From Rhynchopus euleeides (lineage: Eukaryota; Euglenozoa; Diplonemea; Diplonemida; Diplonemidae), in NCBI GenBank assembly GCA_963210315.1, contig OY723309.1, positions 1,116,001 through 1,180,000 on the forward strand: a stretch of 64,000 nt of DNA, read 5' to 3'. Below, one piece after another: positions 21,148 to 31,855 of the stretch. The notes below the pieces were generated by a model, which worked only from the letters and a program-made list of their open reading frames with translations, did no database searches and had not been told where the DNA came from. Numbering within the stretch: position 1 is the stretch's first letter; each line of letters begins with the position of its first letter. Both the position numbers and the translations under genes were made by a program.

Positions 21148-23922
21148 TTAATCGTCACCCTCACCCTCACCCTCGCCTTCGCCTTCGCCCTCACCTTCAC
21201 CCTCACCTTCGCCAGCGAGGATCTCCGTGAACAACGCGAAGTCGATGTTGGCCTGCGTGGCATATCCAATGGCAAAGTCACGAATATCCTTCTGGAAGGC
21301 AGCAACACGCCCGGTCGTGGCGCTGTGCACCCCCTCTTCGAAGCTGTGCGGGATGACATTCGGGTTGAAGTCATTGTCGGACCTGGCGTGTGCAGCAGCG
21401 ATGATGGCACCCCACTGCTCGCACATCTGCGTCATCCGCGCCGCTGACGTCAGCTGCGTGGTGTCGAAGTCCTCCTTGAAGGGAGACCGCTGGCGCACCG
21501 AGAAGGACTGTGCACCCACCTGCAGGCACCCCAGGTGGTCATCCTCGTTGTTCCGCAGCGCAGCCTGTGCGACGGCAACGCGGCAGCCGCCCTGCCAACG
21601 CGACGCAACAGCATCCTTCTCTGCCTGCTGCAGGTAGGGGGTCACCGACGGGTCGGTCTGCCGCTTGACGTCCAGGATGATGTCGTCATCCTCAGACATC
21701 GTCGGGCCCTCCACCAGCACGTAGTACCGCGGTGTGCCGTACGACCCTGTCCCTGCACCCAGGCGCTGCGCAACGCTCTTCACTGCGAAATGCCCCAGCT
21801 TCCCCTGCAGTGCAGAGCCGCCTGTGAGGTTGCGGTGGTACTCGAAGCCAATACCCCTGGCCAGGGCCTGCTCCAGCTCCTGGGGAACTGCCGCAAGCTT
21901 CTTGTAGGAGAACCGCATGCGGCGACCTTCGGGCGTCATCTCCGTCCACTTCTCCAGCATCTTGCCGCGGCTCTTGCTCTCCTGCACCTCCGTCAACGCG
22001 CTGTCCAGCCCGCCGTAGGTGTTGGCAGAGGTGAACTTCACCGTCGCCTCATTGTCATTCCCACGGTACCCCTGCAGGGCACTGAGATACTTCTGCGTGA
22101 AGGTGTCGATGAAACTGCCGATGTCCTCACCGCTGAACTCCTGCCTCTCCGCAACAAGCACGATGGACGCGGCGAAACGCCACACGTCGTTGAGGTAGGT
22201 TGTGACGGCACCCTCATCAAAGTCGTTGAGGTCCGCAACAACCTCACCTGCATCATCCTGGAAGATGCCGATGTTTTCGGTGTGCATGTCCCCCTGCGCC
22301 CACACTGTGGTGCCAGCCGGCGCGAAGCTGCTCCGCCCACGCACCCCCTGTGCCTGCAGGTCAGCGTAGTACAGGTGTGCCGTGCCACGGAAGAAGGAGA
22401 ACGCCGACCAGGTGTGGCTCTATTTTGGGGGTATTTTGGCCGATTTTCGAAATCCTATTTTGGTTTTTTTTGCACTTTTTTTGGGTGCTTTTTTGCACGA
22501 TTTCTGTGCCTCAGACACAGATTTTGGTGTGATTTTTGCGCTATTTTGATTCACTCGGCCTGACCGATGCATACGATTCGAAAAAATGGCGAAAAAATCG
22601 CTATCAACAACGGTGAACGAATGGAGGTAGATGGGGAAGTGGAAGGACACAGCACGCCCTCTCACTGATCGCCATCTGTACACTACCTCTCTGTTCAAGG
22701 CGGTCAGTGTCACTTGATGGCGCTGCACACAAATCACTGCTACATCCCAGGGCGCCTTCCCTTGTGAGAATAGCGGAACTTCTGCGGTTGCAGTTTGGTG
22801 GTTGAGGCCGGCGGTGATATCACTTTGGTGACTGTGCTTCCTTCCCCCTGAGCTCGATCAGATCCAGGTCGACCTGGTGCTGCGTGGCTCCTGGTGTGCC
22901 ATCTCTTGCATGCCACGGATGCCCACCAAGTCGAACCCGAAACATGACGACCCTTTCGAGATGTCATGGCCGCAAGCCCGCAAACCCGATCGCATTCGCA
23001 AGGTGGTTCGTCTCTTAGAGATCAGTGCTCGGGCCCAGCCTTCCGCGAGGGTGCTGGAACCGACATGCCGCAGCCCCGTACGCGCAAGGACTTGGCTCCA
23101 AGACCAGGCACATGCCACAGGGGGGTGTGGGGGGCGGAGCCCCCCAGCCGCCGGAGGCCACGGTAGCGAACGTCTGTTGGCCTGGCTCCATAGTCGCATA
23201 CGCTCAAGTACAACACAACTGACAGATAGCACATGTCGCATGGGGGGACGATAAATTGTCGCGCAAAGACACGCCACAGGGGGGTCTGGGGGGCGGAGCC
23301 CCCCAGCCGCCGGAGGCCACGGTAGTGAACATCTGTTGGTTTGAGCTCGAGAGCAAGCCTCTCACACCACCGCCCTCCGACCCCCCTCTCCACCCCCCAG
23401 GTGCAACATTTGTTTGCACCCGGAAAATGTGTTCTTTTGACTGTTTGAGCACATCCAAGACCGGGAACATAGAAGAATTCTGCTGAAAACCCAAAGGAAA
23501 ATGGTGCAAAAAAGTAGTGACCACCACCCCCATCCCCACCTCCGGGTGCAAAAAATTTTTTGGCCACGGAAAATGTGTTCTTTTGAATGTTTGAGCACAT
23601 CCAAGACCGGGAACATAAAAATTTTCTGCCAATACCAAGTAGGGTCACAATAAAATCCAAAGGAAAAAAGTGCAAAAAAATAGTGCAAAAAAATATTTTT
23701 TCCCCAAATTCCTATTTTCATTCCGTGAAATAGATACACGCCTGACGCCGACGCACCCATCTTTTCATACTTCTCACTGCGGGTCTCCTCCCCGAGCCAC
23801 TCGTTGGCATGGCTCAGGCTATCGCGGAGGAAGGCACGACGCGCATCGTCCCCCTCCGCAGTGAAGGCCTGCCCTGCACACAGCGAGGCCCCTAGCAGCA
23901 CACACAGTTCCCGGTGCATCAT
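21148..23922 (-). CDS. DUF2252-family protein with signal peptide, split by a nonconventional intron (476 aa)
   Basis: Exon 1 (23922-23746) encodes MMHRELCVLLGASLCAGQ, a likely signal peptide, and ends at KYEKMGASA. Exon 2 (22401-21148) starts FSFFRGTAHLYYADL. Joined, they give the family's unbroken K/R-M-x-x-S-x-F-x-F-x-R-G block. Exon 2 also holds the kinase-like signature QGDMHTENIG (~95-104) and DLNDFDE (~116-122), then RYYVLVEGP and ADNDFNPN-like segments. DUF2252 proteins resemble aminoglycoside phosphotransferase/HipA-like kinases; the substrate is unknown. The C-terminus is a (GE)n run from a GAGGGC microsatellite. The junction is ambiguous within a repeated TCGGCGT. A GT-AG alternative is in frame but inserts eight residues into the conserved block. 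Confidence 0.85.
23101..23345 (+). repeat. GC-hairpin repeat, tandem dimer (family H) inside the intron
   Basis: Two units ~172 bp apart have the same GGGGCGGAGCCCC hairpin and GCCGCCGGAGGCCACGGTAG tail. The flanking GATCAGTGCTCGGGCCCAGCC is shared with the copy at 32874. Confidence 0.75.
23395..23690. repeat. Two tandem ~170-bp copies in the intron
   Basis: GGAAAATGTGTTCTTTTGA, TGTTTGAGCACATCCAAGAC and CGGGAACATA occur twice in the same order, near 23423 and 23567. Both copies end in AAAGGAAAA and GTGCAAAAAA segments. Confidence 0.7.
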
Positions 23923-24809
23923 GTCGATGGGGTAGTGGGGTCGAAGAGAGGCAAAGCCCAGGGAGATACGAGAGTGGCTGTGTTTGGTCTGGCAGGGTGT
24001 GTGATGTGCGGGGGTGGGGAAAACCTTGGCATCAAGCAAGGGCATGGCCTGTTCACCGGAGAGAGTGCGGAGAGAGAGCAAAAGAGTACCCACGTCATTA
24101 AGGGGATGAGGGTGTTGCCGGAGTTCGACACTTCTGCTGGCGGGGCCAGGGGGGGTACTGAATGGGCGGAATAGAAGTAAAAGGAAGCACAAGGATGGGC
24201 CAGGGGGAGGGGAGGGGAGGGGGGCTATTTGTCTTCTTTTAATTTGCTCTACTGACTTTGCCTCTCTCTAGAAAACAACAACAACAACGATAATAATCAA
24301 CAGCCATACCAGGCACGGGAGAGAATAACATTCCCCACACCGCCAACAAGGCGGTGCAGGAAGGTTCGGGAAGCGAGACGCCCCTTCCTCCCCCCCTCCC
24401 TTCTCCTCCCCCTCTTCACCTCCGTAGAAGAGAGAGCCACCAAAACACATGGGCAAGATCTAATCCAGTCGGTTGCGACTGCGCTATTGCTGACACGGGC
24501 CACCTTACAGGAACTACCTGGTGGCAAACAGAGTAGTGATCGATGCAACACCGCCACCAGCCCGAGGTGCAGAACACACCCCATGCCTTGGTGACGTGTG
24601 CCGGGGGGGGTGGGGTGCGGGGGGTCGGTGGGTGTAGGGGGGGTATGTGTGGGGGGGGGGGCCAGTGAAACGCAGAGAAAAGTCAGGTCCAGGGCCTGGA
24701 CCTCCCTTCACTCGTTATGCAGCCTGTGTCCAGACGGGCGAGGGGTAGAAAATATAATGTGGCCGCTATTCCACAACATCCGGACAAGGGGGCGGGGGGG
24801 GGGGGGGGG
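23923..24809. other. Upstream region of the DUF2252 gene, no other gene seen
   Basis: Acceptor-like CACACCCTGCCAG and AAACACAG lie 60-90 nt before the ATG. The remainder is T/C- and G-rich low-complexity DNA. Confidence 0.5.
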
Positions 24810-24987
24810 TAGGGGGGGTCAAATGCCACCCTTTTACGTGGACAAACACGATTTTTCAAAAAACCGGCGCAGAGGCCCCAAAGCCCCCGTAAACCCTCCA
24901 AACCCCCCCAGATCGGTCCGGAAACCCATCGAACCCCACTTTTCCACCATTCCGGGCACCTCAGGTGCCCGAATTGGGGTACCTAAA
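24810..24987 (+). mobile_element. Solo arm of the 13.9-kb foldback family
   Basis: Matches the outer ~178 bp of the foldback right arm, including TAGGGGGGGTCAAATGCC, ACCGGCGCAGAGGCCCC and CCTCAGGTGCCCGAATTG. The match stops abruptly after GGTACCTAAAT. Confidence 0.8.
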
Positions 24988-25061
24988 TATTTTTTCTATT
25001 TTCAGCAAAAAATGGATTTTTTGCTGAAAAAAATTTCCGGAAGTGAAATGGCCGGAAGTGG

Positions 25062-25216
25062 GCCCACCCACGACGGGAGGAAAAAAGAGTGAACGGGCAG
25101 CATGCCGTTCCTCTTTTTCCCCCCGTGAGGGTGGGCCCCCCCCTGCCAGGCAAGGTGAAAAAATGAAGAAACGGGCAGCATGCCGTTCTACATTTTTCCT
25201 TGCAAGGCAGGGAGGG
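25062..25216. repeat. Two tandem long hairpins with a shared GGGCAGCATGCC loop
   Basis: Hairpin 1 (~25062-25135) pairs CCACCCACGACGGG and GGAAAAAAGAG arms with their complements. Hairpin 2 (~25140-25216) pairs CCTGCCAGGCAAGG with CCTTGCAAGGCAGG. Both are capped by AACGGGCAGCATGCCGTT. Confidence 0.65.
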
Positions 25217-27240
25217 CGCCCCCCATGCCAGACAGCAGCCACCCCTGCAGGGGCAACAACTGACGGGCATGGGGGAACGAGGTGGGTCTGGACCCGACAC
25301 CGCCACCACACGCGCAGTGCACCTTTCGGATACACTGTCGTGAGTGGGGTGTGGGCAGTTCCCCTATCCTGTGAGCTCCTTTCGGACGAAGAGGTGCAGC
25401 GGTTATCTGCAACCTTCGTCCTGGACTTGCCTCGGGGGGAACGCCACGGTTTACCGCGGGTCCCGACGAGGGCACTCAGGCAGGATCTTCACGCCACCCC
25501 GCACCGAGGTCCCTTCTCACGCGGCGTGTCTCCCAGGTTCATGGCGGCGTCATCAGGTCAGGCTTTGTAGTCTCTACACCATCAGTAGTAAGGGAAATCC
25601 TAAAACCATACATGAAATCCACCTTTTGGGCCGCTGGTGTACGAGGCTTGTTCCTCCAATTGAATCATGTTTGCTGTGTCAGGCAATATCAATACAGCCG
25701 CTGAAAGAAGTCGATGTGTTGTGGATCTGCTGCTCACAGGAAGGATTCAGGGTGGATCACAAGACTGACCACCCTCTTTCCTTTGTCAAGTACCCTGTAA
25801 AACATCAGAACACCAAGTATCTTTCAACACTACATGTTCAAGAGTGGAATCAGTGGAATCGGAAGGGGTCACACCCGACCACACGGACACAGTTCCCGCG
25901 ACTAATAAATGCCGAGAGTTCCGGTGTCCGACCACCTGGTATTACTTGGCTCCATCCACCCAGTCATTACGAGGGGGCGTCCCTTGAAGCCAGTTCCGCA
26001 GAACTCAGACCCCCTTAAAACCAATGTCCTGTGTAGACAACTACTTAGCCTGCCTGATGACGACACCAATTCGCTGGGAGAGACGCCGCGGTCCAGGACC
26101 CCAATGGGGATGACGTGGCATTGTTTGACCGAATCGGTTGTGTAAGTGTGTAGCCCCCTCCGCCCTCTGTCCCTCCCCCCAGGGTGGTGTGTGGAGGCGA
26201 GAAGCGCAAGCATGCACAGCAAATAAGTGCGGAGCCCTGCAATCAAGACAACAAGCGATGGGATGGGGCACATGACCTTGCACGGGGGTGGGGGGCAGAA
26301 GAAACCAGACAAATGATTTGACCAACTGAATCGTGCTAGCTAAACTCCAGAAAGAAGTGTCTTTTTTTCGTTGAACGCAGCCAAATGAAGAGCGTAACCT
26401 GTTTTTTGGCGCACAAAGTGCTAGCACGAACATGATGATGTTGGTCTTCTGGTTATGTCTAGTTTATTAGACTTACCTAGGGTACCCCGAGAGAATGTCA
26501 CCCTCGGCCTCCGCTTGGGGGGTGACATTCTCACGAACATGATGATGTTGCTCTTCTGCTTATGTCTAATTTATTCGACTTAACGTGTATGCAAGCAGGC
26601 TGGGGTTTCGGGCAGAAAAATGGCGAACATTGTCTGGAAACCCCGAAAAACCACCCAGAAATGGCCAGAACCCGGTTTTTGGTCCCATTTTCCACCCAGG
26701 AACACGTTTTTGGGCCTCTGTGAAAAATCGATATTTTTGGGATTTTTCGCGATTTTCGCCAACTACTCGCCAAGCCAAAAAATCGATTTTTGGCTGGGAA
26801 ATGCAACAAATCAACGAATTAGGGGGGTGTCGATTCTGGACAAAAAATAAATTTTTTCAAAAAAAAAACCGAAAAATCGGGGGAAAATGCTGAAAAATGG
26901 CAAAAAAAAGAGTATGGGGAGTTGGGTCCAGTTTAGGAAAGTCGTCATATTTTTCGGGTGTTTTTTTGAATGGGACACCCGAAGAACCCGTTGAGACGTG
27001 AATGACATCGTGAACATATCTGCCAGAGAATCCTCAAGCTTCGTGCCTCAAGAACGTGGGACAACACGGCGCTGCAGGCGCATCCTGGGCCGCAGACCAG
27101 CAAGCCGGCAAAATAGCCAAGGCCGCCTACACGGCGAGCCTTCTACAGATTCCAGATTGCTCAAACGAGCGTGTCCAGGAAGCTTGAGCTTTGGGTGGGG
27201 ACGGGATGAAGTCATGGGGGGGGGGGGGGGCGGGGCGGGG
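25217..27240. other. Repeat-rich region, no gene I can support
   Basis: Peptide-like fragments occur on the plus strand (25260-26010 and 27040-27190) but are broken by stops and match nothing I recognise; they may be mobile-element remains. A direct-repeat/hairpin unit lies at 26426-26582, and A/T-rich TTTTTCG-type DNA at 26590-26960. Confidence 0.5.
26426..26582. repeat. 50-bp direct repeat flanking a perfect 13-bp hairpin
   Basis: ACGAACATGATGATGTTG...GACTTA occurs at 26426-26475 and again at 26533-26582. Between them GAGAATGTCACCC (26491-26503) pairs perfectly with GGGTGACATTCTC (26520-26532). Confidence 0.75.
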
Positions 27241-27679
27241 GTGGCTGGGGGGAACCTCTAGAGGTAGGGGGCAACCCATTAGTGGCTGGGGGGAACCTCT
27301 AGAGGTAGGGGGCAACCCATTGGTGGCTGGGGGGAACCTCTAGAGGTAGGTGGCAACCCATTAGTGGCTGGGGGGAACCTCTAGAGGTAGGTGGCAACCC
27401 ATTAGTGGCTGGGGGGAACCTCTAGAGGTAGGTGGCAACCCATTAGTGACTGGGGGGAACCTCTAGAGGTAGGTGGCAACCCATTGGTGGCTGGGGGGAA
27501 CCTCTAGAGGTAGGTGGCAACCCATTAGTGACTGGGGGGAACCTCTAGAGGTAGGTGGCAACCCATTGGTGGCTGGGGGGAACCTCTAGAGGTAGGTGGC
27601 AACCCATTAGTGGCTGGGGGGAACCCCTAGAGGTAGGGGGCAACCCATTAGTGGCTGGGGGGAACCTCTAGAGGTAGGG
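27241..27679. repeat. Minisatellite, 41-bp unit, about 11 copies
   Basis: Period 41 (starts at 27241, 27282 and so on to 27651). Each unit holds GGGGGGAACCTCTAGAGG, with the palindrome CCTCTAGAGG, then GTAGGKGGCAACCCATTRG. Variants are single substitutions (T/G in TAGGTGG, A/G in CATTAGTG, one CCCTAGAGG). The last unit stops mid-repeat where the OTU-like frame ends. Confidence 0.95.
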
Positions 27680-29263
27680 GACACTGGAGGGGAGAGGGGG
27701 GAACTGGGGAACGCGTGGGGGAGTGCGGTTGCTCCGCTCTACGCCGCGCTGCGCATTCTCGAATGAGAATAGATCTTCGTCTTCGGCGCGCGGTTTCATC
27801 GACATCTCGGTGGGGGTGGTTGGGGTGGTGGACGCGTGTGTCATGCGGCAGTCGGAAGGGGCTGGGTCGTTGTTGTTGAAGCCGCCATTCGCAACTGCCT
27901 GCGCCTGCTGTCCACCCGTGGTCGGTGTCTGAGGCTCCTCGTCCACAGACATCCGGGCGCACATCCGGCTGCGGGCCTCGGCGCGTACCTTCTTCGCCTG
28001 CTTCAGAGACTGCTCCCGACGAGCCGCGGCAGCGGATGCGAGGAAGGGTGGTTTGGTGTCCCGGGGGTCCTGCGGCGGCGCCTGGGTTGGCTGACGGGGC
28101 AAGGGCCCAGGGAGGGGCCGCGGCATCGGCACTGGCGGCACCGGGGCGGCAGGGGGGGCTGGGGCTGTGTTGTATGAGCCACCACTCTGCTGGGCACCAC
28201 CTGGCTGCGCGGCAGAGGGGGCTGGGGCTGTGTTGTGTGAGCCACCACTCTGCTGAGCACCACCTGGCGCCAAGTTGTTGTGGGCGGGAGGGCCACCCGC
28301 TTCGTGGGAGGCCGCCGCCGCCGCAGGGGGCTGCCCACCCGCTGCCTGGGGGGCATCCGCGTGGCGCTGGGGGCCGCCGCCGCGCGCTGGGCAGGTCCTC
28401 GAGGATGCCGCGCACTCACTGCAGACGCGGCGCCAGCACGACGAGCAATGCCAGTGCTCTGCGCGAGTGGCCGCCGTCTTACCGCAGGGCCCAGCACACG
28501 TGTAGTCTTCTGTGGTGCAGCGGGTCCCGTCGACGACGACCTGCAGGTCACCCGCCCCGGTCGAGCAGGTTGAGGCAGAGGTGGAGGCTGGGGTGGCTGG
28601 TAGCGCGAGAAGGTAGTCCCGCACGGCTGCCGGGATGAGCAGGGGCTCATAGTGCCCCTCCTCGTTCCGGGGGTGTCCGTCGGCTCCTAGGTGTCTGACG
28701 TGCAGCAACGCCACCGCCCCCCGGAACAGCGCCCCTCCCGCGGGGAGGAACACCTGTGGAAAGGCGCTGTCAGAGAGGACCAGCACCACCAGCTGGAGGA
28801 CCCGAGCCGCAGCCGCTATGGCCGTCCAGTCAGCCGTCGACCGAAGGTCTTCCCCACTGTGCAGCCGCATCCACTGAGCCCACACCACGGGGGTGGGCTC
28901 CGCGCGCTCCTGTAAGTCTTGGTCCCGTAGCGCCCGCGACACCGCCAGCTCACGGAGCCGCGCGGACGGGAGCTGCACGTCGAGACCGTGGGCAAGGAAC
29001 GACAGGGCGTCAAAGGCGCAGTTCCCCCGAGAGAAGGCGAAGGCCGGTGGGGAGTGCGCTCCCAGCAACGTGGCCTGGCACCTCGCGGGGAGGGGCTCTG
29101 GGACCGCGGCCTTACGCAGGTTGTCGAGTTGTGCAACTGCTTCAATGGCCTCGGCGCGCTCCACCGGGGCGGCGGAGGTTGGCAGAGGGCATCCCTGGCG
29201 TACCCGGATTTTTTTTTCGGATTTTTTTCGTCGATTTTTGACCAAGTCGCAGCCAGCGCCCAC
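27668..29263 (-). CDS. OTU-like cysteine protease with Cys-rich zinc motif (531 aa), probably mobile-element-borne
   Basis: The OTU catalytic Cys block is FSRGNCAFDALSF (Cys82, Asp85) and the His block is NEEGHYEPLL (His204), about 120 residues apart as in OTU/deubiquitinase folds. At ~249-291 a zinc-binding-like pattern follows: CAGPC, HWHCSSC and CSEC. The C-terminal half is Pro/Gln/Ala-rich with duplicated NTAPAPP blocks and ends NRTPPRVPQFPPLP, the stop falling within the last minisatellite unit. The start is uncertain: the first 20 residues are basic and translate A/T-rich repeat DNA, so an internal or trans-spliced start is possible. OTU domains occur in host deubiquitinases and in eukaryotic retroelements and DNA transposons. 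The repeat-only setting favours the latter. Confidence 0.65.
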   Translation of the reverse strand: MGAGCDLVKNRRKKSEKKIRVRQGCPLPTSAAPVERAEAIEAVAQLDNLRKAAVPEPLPARCQATLLGAHSPPAFAFSRGNCAFDALSFLAHGLDVQLPSARLRELAVSRALRDQDLQERAEPTPVVWAQWMRLHSGEDLRSTADWTAIAAAARVLQLVVLVLSDSAFPQVFLPAGGALFRGAVALLHVRHLGADGHPRNEEGHYEPLLIPAAVRDYLLALPATPASTSASTCSTGAGDLQVVVDGTRCTTEDYTCAGPCGKTAATRAEHWHCSSCWRRVCSECAASSRTCPARGGGPQRHADAPQAAGGQPPAAAAASHEAGGPPAHNNLAPGGAQQSGGSHNTAPAPSAAQPGGAQQSGGSYNTAPAPPAAPVPPVPMPRPLPGPLPRQPTQAPPQDPRDTKPPFLASAAAARREQSLKQAKKVRAEARSRMCARMSVDEEPQTPTTGGQQAQAVANGGFNNNDPAPSDCRMTHASTTPTTPTEMSMKPRAEDEDLFSFENAQRGVERSNRTPPRVPQFPPLPSSVPYL

Positions 29264-31300
29264 AGGCGGAAAAAACGAAAAAAAAGGAAAAAACGGAAAA
29301 AAACGGAAAAAATCGACACCCCCCTTAGGCCGTTTTAACCCCTTTCGTGCACTTTTTGGTCCCAGAAGGGTTTACGGGGTGTCCATAACGGCCCTTGGCA
29401 CAAATCCTTTGGACCCAGACCGCAGCTTTGGGGGTCATTTTTTGGCGCGATTTTTTTTTTTTTTTTTGCGGCCTGTGTCAGGGTATAAGATAGACTTTTT
29501 TTCTGGCGCCGTTTTCCGGCTTTTCTGGTTTTGAAAATTTTTCGCGCGCGCCTTCGGCGCGCGCGACCCGCGCAAACCCTCCCAGAATCTGAGAGGGCCC
29601 GGTGCCTGCGCGCGTCCTGTCGTACTGAGGCTGCTTGGTGGGGCAGGCGCAGCAGCTGCTTTGAAAGTTTGGACTCTCGGTCAAAAAACCGGTCTGGTGC
29701 AATTTTCTTACGCAGGGGGGCGGAGCCCCAGCCGCCGGCGGCCACGGTAGTGAACATCTGTTCCCTACTGTCTGGATTCGCTTGTAAGTAGGAAGGCTTC
29801 GCTGTATCGCAGCCCGGCCAGCAGAAGATCACTGGTCCTTGAGGGTTCAACCTTCAGGGTGGAGGAGGACGGGGGAGCGACCACTCGCGACAGGTGTGCG
29901 TTGTGGGTGAAGTGGGTGCACGACAGAATGGCCAAAGGGTCCACGAGATCTCTGCACACATTCCGTTATCGAGGAGATGGGCACCTAGCTGTGACGACAG
30001 GCAACAAACAAATCTCATCTGTTAGTTGCCCCCAATAGGCTTGGCGACCTTCAAGACTGCTTGAAAGTCGTTCGTGTTCTCGTCTCAGCCCTCCAGACAA
30101 GCAGATCTGTCTCGATTTGGTGGGCTGTCGCCATGTATTCGATGGCACTGAGTGACGCTGCACAGAGGCAGACGACACGGTGAACTCCAGCGGAAGTTAC
30201 CCTACCTCCGCTGGAGTACACCGTCACGTGACCGTGTGTCTCCCATGAGTCTCAACTAGCGGGAGTCTTAGCGTACATTAGCTGGACAATAGACTCCCGT
30301 CTCCAGTACAGACTGCAGTCTTAGACTCCCTCTTAGACATGGTGGCTGGAGTCCACCATGTGCGCACCTTCAAAACAGAAGAGACCTGCATGACGAGGGC
30401 ATCACCACCCACCGGGCCACCCGCTAGGTCCATTTTTTCTTCTCCGCTTCTCTGCCTTCTTTGGACTATTTGAGCTCTGTGCGGATCACGATGGGGTCAC
30501 TTTCTAGTTTTTTATGGCGTTTTTTCTGACTGTTTTACTGTCCCAAAGTCACAAAAAAACCGCCAAAAATGAGACCGACCTTTTTTTTTTTTCCAGAAAA
30601 CCGGGAACCGGGAAACCCTGGTTTTGAAAACCGGAAAACCAGACCTATCTTATCCCCTGGCTGTGTGGTTGTCTTCGTCGTTTTTCTTCTGCGACCGGAC
30701 ATCCCCTTCTGGAGACACCGATCTACACTATGAACCGCTAGCTGATGCTGGAGCTTTCGGGAGCCTCTGCGAGTGGGTGGCCACGTTTTCTTTGGTGGAC
30801 GCATCCAAAAGGAAATAAAGAAATAAAGAACCCGAAAAGAGGTCGAGGCACCCGCTCCACACCAGCATCTTGGGGCTGGGGGTTCTCAGTTCACACAGGT
30901 GAGGATCAGTCCTCTGTGAGGCGCTTATCCTGAAGACGTTCCAGTTCCCCAGTCGGTCTCCAGAAACTCGGGCCGCGTCTGGCGCTGTATCGCCTCGGCG
31001 GGGCTGTCGTCCCTTACAGTCTTCTCTGTACGAGGTCATCCACAGGCTGCACACCTGCCCCGCGGCTGTGTGGCAGTCTTCGCGGAGTGCAATGCGAAGG
31101 TCTGGCCTGACGTGGTGTGACTATTTAGACTCCAGGTGTCTCCACCCTTCCTGGTCTGGGGAGCCTCGGTACCCAAGCCGTTTTAGGTCATGCTCCGGAC
31201 CACGGCCGTGCTAGACTCCTGGTGCAGGCACCCGTCATGGTCCGGGGACGGCCCCCCCAGGCAGTTTAACGTCTTACCCAGGACTTTGGTAGCAGAGGTA
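29264..31300. other. Repeat-rich region without a recognisable gene
   Basis: Contains T-rich DNA (29400-29530), a GC hairpin (CGCGCGCGCCTTCGGCGCGCGCG near 29543), one family H unit (29714-29763), a small GGTGRACTCCAGC-ended element (30176-30359) and pyrimidine-rich DNA to 31270. Confidence 0.5.
30176..30359. mobile_element. Small element related to the 31541-34536 element
   Basis: Starts CACGGTGAACTCCAGCGG and ends GGCTGGAGTCCACCATG, close to the ends of the larger element. Internal CTAGCGGGAGTC and GACTCCC blocks are shared. About 184 bp, no coding capacity. Confidence 0.5.
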
Positions 31301-31470
31301 GGTTAATTTTTCGGATTTTCGTCCGGACCGGTACCGCATTTCAGGGGCAAAAATCTGATTTCCGAGGCCCGGGAATGCTCGCAGTGGCTTCAAATGGCCA
31401 AAAACGTTCAATTTACCCCTTCCCCAAAAAAAATTCGAAAAGGGTCCCCCTATAAATGGCCGGATTAGGA
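31300..31470 (+). repeat. Dispersed repeat C, copy 1
   Basis: Holds CCGGACCGGTACCGCATTT, GATTTCCGAGGCCCGGGAAT, CCAAAAACGTTCAATTTACC and AAATTCGAAAAGGGTCCCC in order. The same order recurs at 38577 and 38815. Confidence 0.75.
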
Positions 31471-31855
31471 AGGTTTTTTCCAACATATTTTTATATTGGG
31501 GAAACTTCATATATGCCAGAAATTTATTGGAAAATTCATACACGGTGGACTCCAGCGGCCCTAGCGGGAGTCTGGGAGCGGGAGTCTGAGCGGGTGTCAC
31601 AGACTCCCGCTAGCGGGAGTCTATACTCCCGCTAGGGGGAGTCTGACTCCCCCTAGCGGGAGTCTTTTCACCTATTTTCATCCATTTTTCCCATGATATA
31701 GTTACAGTCTACTGGCGTGGGGGGCAAAATCATGGTGGAAGAGGGATGGGGAGGGGCTTGTTTTGCTTCTGTCAGTTTCCCCGGACTCTGGACTACCTAC
31801 CTATCCTCCTGGTAGCGGCTACACCTGCGGAGGTGAGCGGTTAGAATTTGAGGTG

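Larger units (their letters stand above)
22402..23745 (-). other. Nonconventional (CAG...CTG-paired) 1.34-kb intron
   Basis: The exon-intron edges are GCG(TCGGCGT)CAGGCGTG at the 5' side and CCACACCTGG(TCGGCGT)TCTCC at the 3' side. TCGGCGT is thus a direct repeat, and CAGGCGTG can pair with CACACCTG. Inside lie two family H hairpin units, two ~170-bp copies containing GGAAAATGTGTTCTTTTGA, and a T-rich segment. Confidence 0.75.

Noticed and set aside
21160-21215. (GAGGGC)n run taken as a coding repeat domain
   Set aside because: It is simply the microsatellite-encoded Gly-Glu tail of the DUF2252 protein; no domain is implied.
25260-26010. Possible retrotransposon ORF remnants on the plus strand
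   Set aside because: Plausible peptides appear in more than one frame but are broken by stops. No reverse transcriptase or integrase motif is seen.
27241-27679. CRISPR-like regular repeats
   Set aside because: Units are head-to-tail with no spacers, so this is a minisatellite in a eukaryotic genome.
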